64,000 bases of DNA from Pseudomonas chlororaphis subsp. aurantiaca (GTDB lineage Bacteria; Pseudomonadota; Gammaproteobacteria; Pseudomonadales; Pseudomonadaceae). Every line of letters starts with the position of its first letter. Position 1 is the stretch's first letter. This document shows positions 54,708 to 63,805 of the stretch, piece after piece. The position numbers and the translations under genes are program-made. Under the pieces are notes generated by a model, which made no database searches, was not told where the DNA came from, and was given only the letters and a program-made list of their open reading frames with translations. The DNA lies in the NCBI RefSeq assembly GCF_013466605.1, contig NZ_CP059162.1, positions 2,480,001-2,544,000 of the forward strand, given 5' to 3'.

Positions 54708-55655
54708 TCAGACTCCCGGCGTTTGCGCCGCGCACTCCTGCAACCAGGCGATACAGGCCGAGACCCGTCGTGGCAGGGCCTCCAGGGTCGGATGGACGAT
54801 GTAGTAATCGTATTCGCCGCTGCGGGTAAACCCGGTGAACGGCAGCACCAGCCGGCCTTGCCCGAGCGCCTCGCTGACCAGATGCTCGCGCCCGATCGCC
54901 ACGCCGGCATGGTGGATGGCGGCGGTGACGCAAAGGTCCGAGCGATCGAAGGTCACCCCGCGTTTTGGCATGGGCACGCCAGCGCCGTGCTGGCGAATCC
55001 ACAGCGCCCATTCGGAGTCGAAGGTGGCGTGGTCCCAGGCCAGCGAGTCATGCAGCAGGGTGCACTGCTGCAGTTGCTCCACCTCTCCGGTCAATCCATG
55101 GCGCTCGGCGTATTGCGGGCTGCACACCGGCGCGACCCGCTCCTGCATCAGCTTGTGCGCCACCAGCCCATGGAACTCGCCATTGCCGTAATACAGCGCC
55201 AGGTCGATCTGCCGGGTGCGGAAGTCGATGCGGTCGTTGCCCACCCGCAGGTCCAGCCTGACCCCGGGGAAGCGCAGGCCGAACTCGGCCAGGCGCGGCA
55301 CCAGCCAGGAATGGGCGATGGACGGGTGGGCATAGAGGGTCAGCGGCCCGGCCAGGTCGGCATCGACCGGCTGGGCCAGGACTTCGGACAGGTCGCCCAG
55401 GGTCTGCTGGAGGATCGCGAAAATCCGTTCGCCGGCCTCGGTCAGTTCAACCCGTCGGGTCAGCCGGCGGAACAGCTGGATCGACAGCTCCGCCTCCAGC
55501 CGGGCGATGCGATGGCTGACCGCGCTGGCGGTCAGGCACAACTCATCGGCGGCCTTGCTGAAGCTCAGGTGGCGGGCCGCGACCTGGAAGGTGAACAGGT
55601 TCGAGAACTGGCTGCTGTTGAGCTTGGCGTCCAGTCGGGGCGGTAGGTTGTACAA
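54708..55655 (-). CDS. dsdC: LysR-family regulator of D-serine use
   Basis: 315 residues. Begins at TTG, with AGGAG about ten bases upstream; no ATG or GTG lies before the helix-turn-helix (about 15-75, SSQFSNLFTFQVAARHLSFS), so TTG is the credible start. Effector domain from about 105. It follows dsdA by 24 bases on the same strand, so it is the last gene of the dsdX-dsdA-dsdC series, whereas in E. coli dsdC is divergent. D-serine is the expected inducer. Confidence 0.88.
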   Translation of the reverse strand: MYNLPPRLDAKLNSSQFSNLFTFQVAARHLSFSKAADELCLTASAVSHRIARLEAELSIQLFRRLTRRVELTEAGERIFAILQQTLGDLSEVLAQPVDADLAGPLTLYAHPSIAHSWLVPRLAEFGLRFPGVRLDLRVGNDRIDFRTRQIDLALYYGNGEFHGLVAHKLMQERVAPVCSPQYAERHGLTGEVEQLQQCTLLHDSLAWDHATFDSEWALWIRQHGAGVPMPKRGVTFDRSDLCVTAAIHHAGVAIGREHLVSEALGQGRLVLPFTGFTRSGEYDYYIVHPTLEALPRRVSACIAWLQECAAQTPGV

Positions 55656-55679
55656 GCCGGCGCTTCTCCTGTCGGTCTG

Positions 55680-57032
55680 TTATGAGCCTTGCAGCACCCG
55701 GGCACCTTGCGCCAGATAAGCCTGCATCTCGGTGTCCGGGACCATGCTGCCGCCCGTGGCCCAGACCAGGTGGGTGGCCCGGGCGTACGCCTCGGCGCTC
55801 ATGCCGCTGCGCCGCAGGTACTGGTCCTGTTGCGCGTGCACGCGGGCGATACCCGGGACACCGGCCACCGCCGAGGGCTCCAGGTGCAGCTGTTGGTGCC
55901 TGGCCATCAGCCAGACCAGGGCATGCAGTTCGTCATCGCTGACCGTGTAGTAACCCTCGATCAGCCGCTGCATGGCGCGGCCGACAAACCCCGAGGCGCG
56001 GCCGACGGCCAGGCCGTCGGCGGCGGTGAGGTTGTCGATGCCGAAGTCCTGCACCGACACCTCGTCATGCAGCCCGGTGTGCACCCCGAGCAGCATGCAC
56101 GGCGAATGGGTGGGCTCGGCAAATATACAGTGAACGGCGTCGCCGAACGCCAGCTTCAAGCCGAACGCCACGCCGCCAGGGCCGCCGCCGACGCCGCAGG
56201 GCAGGTAGACGAACAGCGGGTGCTGGGCATCGACCCGGACCCCGGCCTGTGCCAGTTGCCGGCTCAGGCGCTCGGCGGCCACGGCGTAGCCGAGGAACAG
56301 GTCGGTGGAGTTCTCGTCATCGACGAAATGACAGGCCGGATCGGCGCTGGCCTGCTGCCGCCCCTGGGCCACCGCTATGCTGTAGTCGCTCTGGTATTCC
56401 ATGACATTCACGCCGTGGGCGCGCAGCTTGTCCTTCTTCCATTGGCGGGCATCGGCGGACATGTGCACCGTGACCTGGAACCCCAGCCGGGCGCCCATCA
56501 GGCCGATGGACAGGCCCAGGTTGCCGGTGGAACCCACGGCGATCCGGTAGCGGCTGAAGAGCGCCCGGGCCTCGGGCGAGTCGAGCACGCTGTAGTCCTG
56601 GTCCAGGCGCAGCAGGCCGGCTTCCAGGGCCAGGCGTTCGGCGCGCTTGAGTACTTCATAGATACCGCCGCGGGCCTTGATCGACCCGGAGATCGGCAGG
56701 TGGCTGTCCTGCTTGACCCACAGCACGCCGGGCAGGGCTTGGCCGTAACGACTGGCCAGCACCGCCTGCAAGGCTGGCAGCGGCTGGATCGGCGATTCGA
56801 GAATGCCGTTGTTGGCCAAGGTCTCGGGAAAAGCCACGCGAAAATACGCGGCGAAGCGCTCGAGGCGCGCGCTGGCGTCGGCCACGTCGGCGGCGCTCAG
56901 CGCCAGGTCGCTCAGGCCATCGGCCAGGGGCGCGCGGATGGGGGTGAACCAGGTGGTTTCGCGCAGCGCCATCAGCTCTTCGAGCAGCGGGTAGCGGCGG
57001 GTCCAGGTAGCGAGTGGCTGGCCTGCGATCAT
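55680..57032 (-). CDS. dsdA: D-serine dehydratase (ammonia-lyase)
   Basis: 450 residues from [25 protein letters not shown] about ten bases upstream. PLP fold-type II enzyme turning D-serine into pyruvate and ammonia. The PLP lysine is in [20 protein letters not shown], the asparagine-type substrate loop in [12 protein letters not shown] and the phosphate-binding glycines in [15 protein letters not shown]. The length matches E. coli DsdA (442). The open frame continues far upstream through dsdX in another phase, a high-GC artefact. It follows dsdX by 26 bases. Confidence 0.94.
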   Translation of the reverse strand: MIAGQPLATWTRRYPLLEELMALRETTWFTPIRAPLADGLSDLALSAADVADASARLERFAAYFRVAFPETLANNGILESPIQPLPALQAVLASRYGQALPGVLWVKQDSHLPISGSIKARGGIYEVLKRAERLALEAGLLRLDQDYSVLDSPEARALFSRYRIAVGSTGNLGLSIGLMGARLGFQVTVHMSADARQWKKDKLRAHGVNVMEYQSDYSIAVAQGRQQASADPACHFVDDENSTDLFLGYAVAAERLSRQLAQAGVRVDAQHPLFVYLPCGVGGGPGGVAFGLKLAFGDAVHCIFAEPTHSPCMLLGVHTGLHDEVSVQDFGIDNLTAADGLAVGRASGFVGRAMQRLIEGYYTVSDDELHALVWLMARHQQLHLEPSAVAGVPGIARVHAQQDQYLRRSGMSAEAYARATHLVWATGGSMVPDTEMQAYLAQGARVLQGS

Positions 57033-57058
57033 GGGGGATGACTCCTGTGACAAAGGTT

Positions 57059-58399
57059 TTAAATGAAATGAGCGAGGCTCAGGGTCAGCAGCAGGGCGAC
57101 CACCGAAGCCAGGACCGTGGCACTGGTGAAGGTCTTGAGCGCATCGGCCAGCGACACCCCGAGGTATTCCTTGACCACCCAGAAGGCCGAGTCGGTGACG
57201 TGGGTCCAGCCGATGGCTCCGGCGCCGATGGCGACCACGATGATCTCCTTGCTGTAGCCGGAGTCGACGCCCAGGGTCGGCAGCACGATGGCGGCGGCGC
57301 TCATCATGGCCACGGTCGCCGAGCCCACCGCGAAGTGCATCAGGCCCGCCACCAGCCAGGCCAGCACCACCGGGTTGATGTCCAGCCGGGTCAGGGAATC
57401 GGCCAGCACCGTGCCTACGCCGCTGTCGATCAGGATGCCGTTGAAGGCGCCGCCGGCACCGATGATCAGCAGGATGCTGGCCAGCGGCGGCAGGCTCTTC
57501 TGGGTGTGCCCCAGCAGGTCCTGCATGCACAGGCCGCGGCGCAGGCCCAGGGACCAGTAGGCGAAGGCCACGGCGATCACCAGTGCCACCAGCGGGTTGC
57601 CGAAGAACGACAGCAGCACCGACAGCGTCGAACCGGCGGGCAGGGTGCTGGCGAAGGTCTTGCCGATCATCAGCAGCAGTGGCAGCAAAATGGTCAGCAG
57701 GGTCAGCCAGAAGCCCGGCAGCACTCGCGCGCCACGGGCCTGGCAACGCTCCTCGAGGAAGGCCGCCTGCCAGGGGTCGGCCTGGCGGCGCGCCACCAGG
57801 CGGATCCACAGCGGCCCGGCGATCATGGCGGTGGGCAGGCCGACGATCAGCCCGTAGAGGATCACCTTGCCGACATCGGCCCCCAGCAAATGGGTAATGG
57901 CCATGGCCGCGGGGTGGGGCGGCAGCATGCAGTGCACGCACATCAGCGACACTGCCAGGGGCACGCCGAGGTACAGCAGGTTGAGCCGGGTTTCCTTGGC
58001 CACCACGTACACCAGGGGAATCAGCAGGATATAGCCGACCTCGAAGAACACCGGGATACCGGCGATGAACCCCACCAGCATCATCACCCAGGACGCGCGC
58101 TGCTCGCCCAGGGTGTCGAGCAGGGTCTGGGCGATGCGTTCGGCGCCGCCCGATTCCTCGAGCATCTTGCCGAGAATGCTGCCCAGCCCGATGATCGCGG
58201 CGAGAAACCCCAGGGTATCGCCCAGGCCCTTCTGGAACGACTCGAGCATGGCGTTCAAGGGCATCCCCGAGCCCACCCCGACCAGGCCGCAGGCGGCGAT
58301 CAGCGCCAGAAAGGCATGCACCCTGAACCTGACAATCAACACCACGATCATCACGATCGCGGCCAACAACACCCACAGCAACGCGCCACTGCTTTGCAT
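57059..58399 (-). CDS. dsdX: D-serine permease, GntP family
   Basis: 446 residues, about 12 membrane segments, matching E. coli DsdX (445). [40 protein letters not shown] and [19 protein letters not shown] are GntP-family landmarks. Proton-coupled uptake of D-serine is inferred from the adjacent dsdA; related family members carry gluconate. First gene of the dsd series. Confidence 0.9.
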   Translation of the reverse strand: MQSSGALLWVLLAAIVMIVVLIVRFRVHAFLALIAACGLVGVGSGMPLNAMLESFQKGLGDTLGFLAAIIGLGSILGKMLEESGGAERIAQTLLDTLGEQRASWVMMLVGFIAGIPVFFEVGYILLIPLVYVVAKETRLNLLYLGVPLAVSLMCVHCMLPPHPAAMAITHLLGADVGKVILYGLIVGLPTAMIAGPLWIRLVARRQADPWQAAFLEERCQARGARVLPGFWLTLLTILLPLLLMIGKTFASTLPAGSTLSVLLSFFGNPLVALVIAVAFAYWSLGLRRGLCMQDLLGHTQKSLPPLASILLIIGAGGAFNGILIDSGVGTVLADSLTRLDINPVVLAWLVAGLMHFAVGSATVAMMSAAAIVLPTLGVDSGYSKEIIVVAIGAGAIGWTHVTDSAFWVVKEYLGVSLADALKTFTSATVLASVVALLLTLSLAHFI

Positions 58400-58598
58400 C
58401 GGCCAACCCTCTTATTGATTTTGTGACGGGGTCCGTCAAAGGACTTCGCGGGGCGAGAGTTAACTATCGGGCGCGCGGGGCTGACAAAAGATCATTGGTC
58501 AGCAGATGGGTGATGCTGGGTCAGGCGTGGGCAAGGCTGATCTGCCCGGCGGCCGTGGAATCCCGGGTCACGGCCGCGACCCGGTCGAGAGGCGTGAA

Positions 58599-59003
58599 TC
58601 AGCCGGCGGTGCTTTCCGGCAGCCTGGCGATGACCTTGATCTCGAAGTCGAAGCCATAGAGCCAGGTCACGCCTACGGCGGTCAGCGTCGGGTGCGGCGC
58701 CTGGCCCCAGAATTCCGGCACCACCTTCCAGATGGTTTCGAAGCGGGTTTCGGGATCGACGATAAACACCGTGACATCGATCACGTCGTCGAAGGAGCTG
58801 CCGGCGGCCGCCAGGATTGCGTTGAGGTTGGTGAACGCGAGGCGCACCTGGGCCTCGAGGTCCGGCTCGGGCGAGCCATCGGCGCTGCTGCCGACCTGCC
58901 CCGAAACGAACAAAAAGCCATTGGAGCGGATCGCCGGCGAGTAGCGGTTGCGCTCGTAAAGCGCCTGGCGTCCGGGTGGAAAAACCACGTCGCGTTGAGT
59001 CAT
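58599..59003 (-). CDS. RidA-family protein (non-canonical subgroup)
   Basis: 134 residues, trimeric YjgF/RidA fold: YSPAIRSNGFLFVSGQVGSS and LNAILAAAGSSFDDVIDVTV are family signatures. GGAGG six bases before the ATG is a strong start. Canonical RidA hydrolyses 2-aminoacrylate released by serine dehydratases, which would fit the neighbouring dsdA. However, the segment holding its essential arginine (PARSCVEV in E. coli) reads HPTLTAVGV here, so it belongs to another subgroup and its reaction is unknown. Confidence 0.88.
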   Translation of the reverse strand: MTQRDVVFPPGRQALYERNRYSPAIRSNGFLFVSGQVGSSADGSPEPDLEAQVRLAFTNLNAILAAAGSSFDDVIDVTVFIVDPETRFETIWKVVPEFWGQAPHPTLTAVGVTWLYGFDFEIKVIARLPESTAG

Positions 59004-59150
59004 GTGTTGCCTCCATCGATAAGGGTCGAAGCCGACCTGGAATGAACGATGAAGCTGACTCTAGGCACTTGTGCCTGGCCGATAAACGAGCAACCGTAGC
59101 CATCACTGTTTGTGGAATCCAAACAATCCAATGGTTAGCCGGGGGTGGAA

Positions 59151-60077
59151 ATGGACCGATTTGATGCGATGCAGGCCTTTGCCCGGGTGGTGGAGGCGGG
59201 CAGCTTCACCAGGGCTGCCGATACGCTGCACATGAGCAAGACCAGCGTGACGCAATTGGTGCAGCAGCTGGAGGCGCGCCTGCGGGTCAAGTTGCTCAAC
59301 CGCACCACGCGCCGGGTCCACCTGACGGCCGATGGCGCGGTGTATTACGAGCGCGTGGTGCGCCTGCTGGCCGACCTCGACGATGCCGAGACCAGCCTGT
59401 CCAGCGCCTCGGCGGTGCCCAGGGGGCGTTTGCGGGTGGATGTACCCAGCCCGCTGGCGAGCATGATCCTGGTCCCGGCGCTGCCCGGGTTTCACGCCCG
59501 CTACCCGGACATCCAGATCGACCTGGGCGTCAGCGACCGCATCGTCGATGTGCTGGGTGAGAATGTGGATTGCGTGGTGCGCGGCGGCGAGCTGACGGAC
59601 CAATCGCTGATGGCGCGGCGGATCGGCGATCTCCAGCTGGGCGTGTATGCGGCGCCCAGCTACCTGGAGCGTCTCGGCACTCCCGCGCATCCGCGCGAGC
59701 TGGAGGACTCCTTGCATCGTATCGTCGGTTTTCTCTGGGCGCGCACCGGCAAGGCCCTGCCGTATGCCATGCGCGGCCACGGCGAGAGTCTGCAGATCAA
59801 GGGGCGCTACGTGCTGGCGGTCGACGATGGCAATGCCTACCTCGCCGCCGGCCTGGCGGGCCTGGGCGTGCTCTGGCTGCCGGACTACATGGCCAGGGCG
59901 CACCAGGAGCGGGGCGAACTGCTGCGTCTGTTCGAGGACTGGCAGCTCGATCCGATGCCGATCTACGTGGCGTTCCCACCCAATCGACATATCAGCATCA
60001 AGCTGCGGGTGTTCATCGACTGGGTCGCCGAACTGATGGCCCGGCACGCGCCGGTCGCCAGCCGGGCGGGGGTGTGA
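59151..60077 (+). CDS. LysR-family regulator
   Basis: 308 residues from MDRFDAMQAFARVVEAGSFT; an in-frame GTG two codons earlier is possible. Helix-turn-helix about 1-60 (MSKTSVTQLVQQLEARLRVK); effector domain from about 85. Resembles the CrgA/DmlR-like subgroup. Divergent from the RidA-family gene (147 bases between starts), which it may control. The 287 bases after it hold only the presumed promoter of the next gene and a C-run at about 60100. Confidence 0.9.
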   Translation: MDRFDAMQAFARVVEAGSFTRAADTLHMSKTSVTQLVQQLEARLRVKLLNRTTRRVHLTADGAVYYERVVRLLADLDDAETSLSSASAVPRGRLRVDVPSPLASMILVPALPGFHARYPDIQIDLGVSDRIVDVLGENVDCVVRGGELTDQSLMARRIGDLQLGVYAAPSYLERLGTPAHPRELEDSLHRIVGFLWARTGKALPYAMRGHGESLQIKGRYVLAVDDGNAYLAAGLAGLGVLWLPDYMARAHQERGELLRLFEDWQLDPMPIYVAFPPNRHISIKLRVFIDWVAELMARHAPVASRAGV

Positions 60078-60364
60078 GGCGGTTGGCTATATAAATTTCT
60101 GCCGCCCCCCCCCGAAATCCGCCGGAGCAGCTTTACTTGTCCAGGCAAGTCGCGCCTGTAGATGGCCGTTCGGCCGCCGCATTCTGCCCGGGACCGGCAT
60201 TGCGAGAAGGACACGGAGTGTCGTTCAACCCCGTACAAGACCCTTGTCGCCCCCCTGACATGAACGCCTGCTGGAGCAGTCGTTTGCTGGCCAGTACCTC
60301 ACCGCAGTCTGGTCGCACCCGCGCCATCGCAGCCCGGGCGCCGCCTCTTTAAAGGAGTAAAGAA

Positions 60365-61783
60365 ATGACTCAGTACGACAAACAGCTCAACAACCCCAAA
60401 CAGCCTTCGCGGCAGGCGCGCCTGGAAAGCACCGGCGCCGAGCGCCTCACGCTGGCCAACGCCGGACCGATCCAGATGGGCTTCTGGGTGCCCAACCGGG
60501 TATGGGCCACGGCCAGGTTCCTGGTGCCGCTGCGCAACCTGATCGCCGAGAAGAAAAAGGCCGGCACCCTGACGCCGATGCGCGCGGAAATCATCGAGTT
60601 CAAGACCTGGGTCACCCACAACAGCGTGTACCGCATGTGGGTCAACTCGATGATCGAACAGTCGAACGCTTACGTGGCGACCCTGGACGAAGCGACCAAG
60701 GAACAGATCAAGGATTCGGACGGCGATGCGCTGTGGATCGCCGGCTACGACAGCTTCTTCGAGATCCTCAACGAGATCATCAGCACCTCATCGTCGTTCA
60801 ACGCCACGGCCCAGGTCGGCACGCCGATGAACGCCTTCCTGGCGGTGTCGATGGGCACCGAGGCGGGCGTCGCGCTGTTCCACGACACGACCTTCAACCA
60901 GCAGTTCAAGAAGGTGCTCAACGCCTGGAACAGCTTCCTCAAGAGCAGCGCGTCCCTCGACAAGCTGGATATCAACGACCCGGAAAAAGAAGGTTCGTGG
61001 ATTTCCAAGGCGGCCCACGAGGCCGGGGTCTGGACGCAGATGGAGCATGATCCGAACCTGCCCGGCTACGGCTTCGATTCCTGGAATGCGTTTTTCATCC
61101 GCAAGTTCGTGCCCGGTGCGCGGCCGTTCCTGGGCAATGCGCTCACCCAGGTCAATATCGGCTGCGAGACCACGCCCTGGCAGTACGAAAACAACGTGGC
61201 GTTCGAGACCGAGTTCTGGATCAAGGACGTCAATTACTCGCTGCTGGACCTGTTCGGCGGTCAGGAGCAGTGGGCCGCTCCGTTCCAGGGTGGGCAGGCT
61301 TACCAGGGCTTCCTGTCGGCGACCCACTATCACCGCTGGAACGCGCCGCTCGATGGCAAGCTGGTGCGTTCCTGGGTACAGCCGGGCACCTATTTCGCCC
61401 AGCGTCCGGCCCAGGGTGAAGGCGAGGGCACCTGGGAGGGCACCGAGTCGCAGCCGTACCTGGGGCATGTCGCCGCCCGGGCGATCTTTGTCTTCGAGCA
61501 CCCGACCTGTGGGTATGTCGCGCTGATCTGCATCGGCATGGTCGAGGTCTCGACCTGCGTGATCGAACCCCAGTTCATCGTCGATCAGGGCGCCGCCCCG
61601 GTGAGCATCACTCGTGGCACCGAGATCGGGCATTTCGAGTTCGGCGGTTCGACCCACATGATGATCTTCCAGAAGGACCGGGTGCAGCTGGAGGCCTGGG
61701 CGCTGAACGCGGTGCAGCACCAGAACGACCCGCAACCGACGCCCATGGGCACGGTGATCGCCACGGCGTTGCTGAAGGAGTGA
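60365..61783 (+). CDS. Phosphatidylserine-decarboxylase-like pyruvoyl enzyme (PsiD-like)
   Basis: 472 residues, no signal peptide or membrane anchor, AAGGAG seven bases before the ATG. An N-terminal accessory domain (about 30-200) precedes the decarboxylase core. FLSATHYHRWNAPLDGKLVR holds the catalytic histidine region, VAARAIFVFEHP follows, and HFEFGGSTHMMIF carries the GGST cleavage site where autoproteolysis should create the pyruvoyl group. Membrane Psd is about 290 residues; this long soluble form resembles fungal amino-acid decarboxylases of the PsiD type. Substrate unknown: aromatic amino acids are a guess from that resemblance. Confidence 0.8.
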   Translation: MTQYDKQLNNPKQPSRQARLESTGAERLTLANAGPIQMGFWVPNRVWATARFLVPLRNLIAEKKKAGTLTPMRAEIIEFKTWVTHNSVYRMWVNSMIEQSNAYVATLDEATKEQIKDSDGDALWIAGYDSFFEILNEIISTSSSFNATAQVGTPMNAFLAVSMGTEAGVALFHDTTFNQQFKKVLNAWNSFLKSSASLDKLDINDPEKEGSWISKAAHEAGVWTQMEHDPNLPGYGFDSWNAFFIRKFVPGARPFLGNALTQVNIGCETTPWQYENNVAFETEFWIKDVNYSLLDLFGGQEQWAAPFQGGQAYQGFLSATHYHRWNAPLDGKLVRSWVQPGTYFAQRPAQGEGEGTWEGTESQPYLGHVAARAIFVFEHPTCGYVALICIGMVEVSTCVIEPQFIVDQGAAPVSITRGTEIGHFEFGGSTHMMIFQKDRVQLEAWALNAVQHQNDPQPTPMGTVIATALLKE

Positions 61784-61845
61784 GCCGTTGAGTACAAGCG
61801 ACGGCGCGCTCGCGCCGTCGCCTGCAAACCGCTGCCAGCCGCTGG

Positions 61846-62733
61846 CTAGACCAGGTATTTGCGAAACCACGCCAGCGTCCGGTCCCAGGCCAGGGTGGCG
61901 GCTGCCTCGTCGTAGCGCGGGGTCGAGTCGTTGTGAAAACCGTGGCTCACCCCGGGGTAGATATAGGCCTCGTAAGTCTTGCCCGCGGCTTTCAACGCCT
62001 GCTCATAGGCCGGCCAGCCTTCGTTGATGCGCGTGTCCAGTTCGGCGTAGTGCAGCAGCAGGGGCGCCTGGATTCGTTCGACCTCCGCGCTGTCCGGCTG
62101 GCGTCCGTAGAAGGGCACGGCCGCCGCCAGCTCCGGGTAGGCCACGGCCGCGGCATTGGCCACCCCGCCGCCATAGCAGAAGCCGGTGATGCCGACCTTG
62201 CCGGTGCTGGCGTCGTGCTTGAGCAGCCATTCGATAGCGGCGAAAAAGTCGTTCATCAGCTTTTCCGGATTGACCTTCTGTTGCAGCTCGCGGCCCTTGT
62301 CGTCGTTGCCCGGGTAGCCGCCGACCGACGTCAGGCCGTCGGGAGCCAGGGCGATGAAGCCGGCCTTGGCCAGGCGCCGCGCGACGTCCTCGATATAGGG
62401 GTTGAGCCCGCGGTTTTCATGGGCCACCACTACCGCCGGCAACTTGCCTTCGGCTTTCGCCGGGCGCACCAGGTAACCCCGGACCTGTTCGTGGCCCTTG
62501 GGCGAGGGGTAGGTGATGTATTCGGCGACGATCTGCGGGTCGGTGAACGACACCTGTTCGGCCAGGGCGTAGTTCGGCGTCAGGGCGGCGAGGGTGGCGC
62601 TGGCGGCCAGCCCGACCAGGGTGAAGGCCGCCGCCCGGTCGAGGAACTCGCGGCGGCTGATCTTGCCGTGGGCGTAGTAGTCGTAGAGTTCGAGCAACTC
62701 GGGGGCGAAGTCTTTGGCACTGAGACGTTCCAT
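61846..62733 (-). CDS. Dienelactone hydrolase family protein (YghX-like)
   Basis: 295 residues, GAGG nine bases upstream. N-terminal twin-arginine-like region [20 protein letters not shown] suggests export, then an alpha/beta-hydrolase (about 70-295). The nucleophile is the cysteine in [13 protein letters not shown], with the acid in [10 protein letters not shown] and the histidine in GVSHGFHND, the Cys-Asp-His triad of dienelactone hydrolases. The substrate is unknown. Convergent with the decarboxylase-like gene 62 bases away. Confidence 0.88.
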   Translation of the reverse strand: MERLSAKDFAPELLELYDYYAHGKISRREFLDRAAAFTLVGLAASATLAALTPNYALAEQVSFTDPQIVAEYITYPSPKGHEQVRGYLVRPAKAEGKLPAVVVAHENRGLNPYIEDVARRLAKAGFIALAPDGLTSVGGYPGNDDKGRELQQKVNPEKLMNDFFAAIEWLLKHDASTGKVGITGFCYGGGVANAAAVAYPELAAAVPFYGRQPDSAEVERIQAPLLLHYAELDTRINEGWPAYEQALKAAGKTYEAYIYPGVSHGFHNDSTPRYDEAAATLAWDRTLAWFRKYLV

Positions 62734-62891
62734 CGCGCGCTACCTCTTCAATCATGGGGGACGTCCTGGTGCCGCACGGCCTGTGGGGCGGGACAGGTTC
62801 GACCTGAGATTGAATCAGTAAAGCAAGCCTGGGCCCCGGCAGCCAATGCGCAGGGTGAGCGTTGTGTTTGGACGGGGCCTTGGCTAATCTC

Positions 62892-62931
62892 GCATAAACA
62901 CGCAAAAACAGGCATAACCATGCAAAACCAG
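62892..62931 (+). promoter_or_regulatory. Four phased 10-bp direct repeats at the DeoR gene start
   Basis: GCATAAACAC, GCAAAAACAG, GCATAACCAT and GCAAAACCAG run back to back with a 10-base period, about one DNA turn, and the last repeat overlaps the first codons. Consensus GCAwAAmCAn. DeoR/GlpR regulators often bind direct repeats, so this looks like an autoregulatory operator. Confidence 0.6.
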
Positions 62932-63708
62932 CATTCAGTCGCCGAGCTGCCCCATGTGCGCCGGCAGAAGATCCTGTTACTGCTCGAACGCGACGGCAAG
63001 GTCATGGCTTCCGAGCTTGGCCAGCATTTCGCGGTCTCGGAGGACACCATCCGCCGCGACCTGGCGGAGCTGGCCGACGCCGGGCTGCTGCAGCGGGTCC
63101 ATGGCGGCGCGCTGCCACGGCCCAAGGACACCGGCAAGGATGTGTTCACCCGCCTGGGCGAAAGCAGCGAGGTCAAGCGCCACCTGGCCAGGCTCGGCGC
63201 GCAGCGGGTGCAGGAAGGGCAGATCGTGATGTTCGACTCGGGCTCGACCACGCTGCTGATCGCCCAGTCGCTACCTGCCGATATCGGCATCACCGCGGTC
63301 ACCGCTTCGCCGCTGATCGCCATCGCCCTGGCCGAATACCCGCGCAGCCAGGTGATCCTCGCCGGCGGCCGGCTCAACCCGGCGACCCTGTCCTCCGGCG
63401 GCCATGAGGCGGTACGCCTGATCCAGGGGATCCGCGCCGATCTGCTGTTCACCGGGGTGTGCGCGATTCACCCGGAAGTCGGCATCACCTCGCTGCACTT
63501 CGACGAGGTGCCGGTGAAACAGGCCCTGCTCGACAGTGCTTCGCAGGTGGTCGCGGTCACCACCGCCGACAAGCTTGGCGCGGTGGAGCCCTTTGCCGTG
63601 GCGCCGTGCAATCGCCTGCATACGCTGATCACCGAGCAGCACCTGGCCTCGGGCAGCATCGAGGACTACCGGCGCCTGGGTATCGAGGTGGTGCAGGCGC
63701 CGGTGTGA
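62920..63708 (+). CDS. DeoR/GlpR-family transcriptional regulator
   Basis: 262 residues. DeoR helix-turn-helix (about 12-68: RRQKILLLLERDGKVMASEL, SEDTIRRDLAELADAGLLQR) and DeoR C-terminal sugar-phosphate-sensing domain (about 85-245) with MFDSGSTTLLIAQSL and the TADKLG motif. The ATG was chosen at MQNQHSVAEL; the longer open frame runs antisense through the hydrolase gene. Target genes are not evident; the divergent dienelactone hydrolase (186 bases between starts) is the nearest candidate. Confidence 0.9.
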   Translation: MQNQHSVAELPHVRRQKILLLLERDGKVMASELGQHFAVSEDTIRRDLAELADAGLLQRVHGGALPRPKDTGKDVFTRLGESSEVKRHLARLGAQRVQEGQIVMFDSGSTTLLIAQSLPADIGITAVTASPLIAIALAEYPRSQVILAGGRLNPATLSSGGHEAVRLIQGIRADLLFTGVCAIHPEVGITSLHFDEVPVKQALLDSASQVVAVTTADKLGAVEPFAVAPCNRLHTLITEQHLASGSIEDYRRLGIEVVQAPV

Positions 63709-63805
63709 CGGCGGCGGGAGGTGCCGGTTGTTATCAAGGTGCTGGCCTGGGTCGGTGGATTGCGGGTGCGGATCTGTGGCAAGCCCGGCCTGAGCCGCCG
63801 CGCGC

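Noticed and set aside
57033..58439. Upstream extension of the dsdA frame, giving a 919-codon reading frame
   Set aside because: The extra part overlaps dsdX in another phase and is Arg/Gly/Pro-rich with no domain. The good ribosome site and the known N-terminus put the dsdA start at 57032.
61933..62919. Upstream extension of the DeoR-type gene
   Set aside because: This part is antisense to the dienelactone hydrolase and carries no family motif; the helix-turn-helix begins just after the ATG at 62920.
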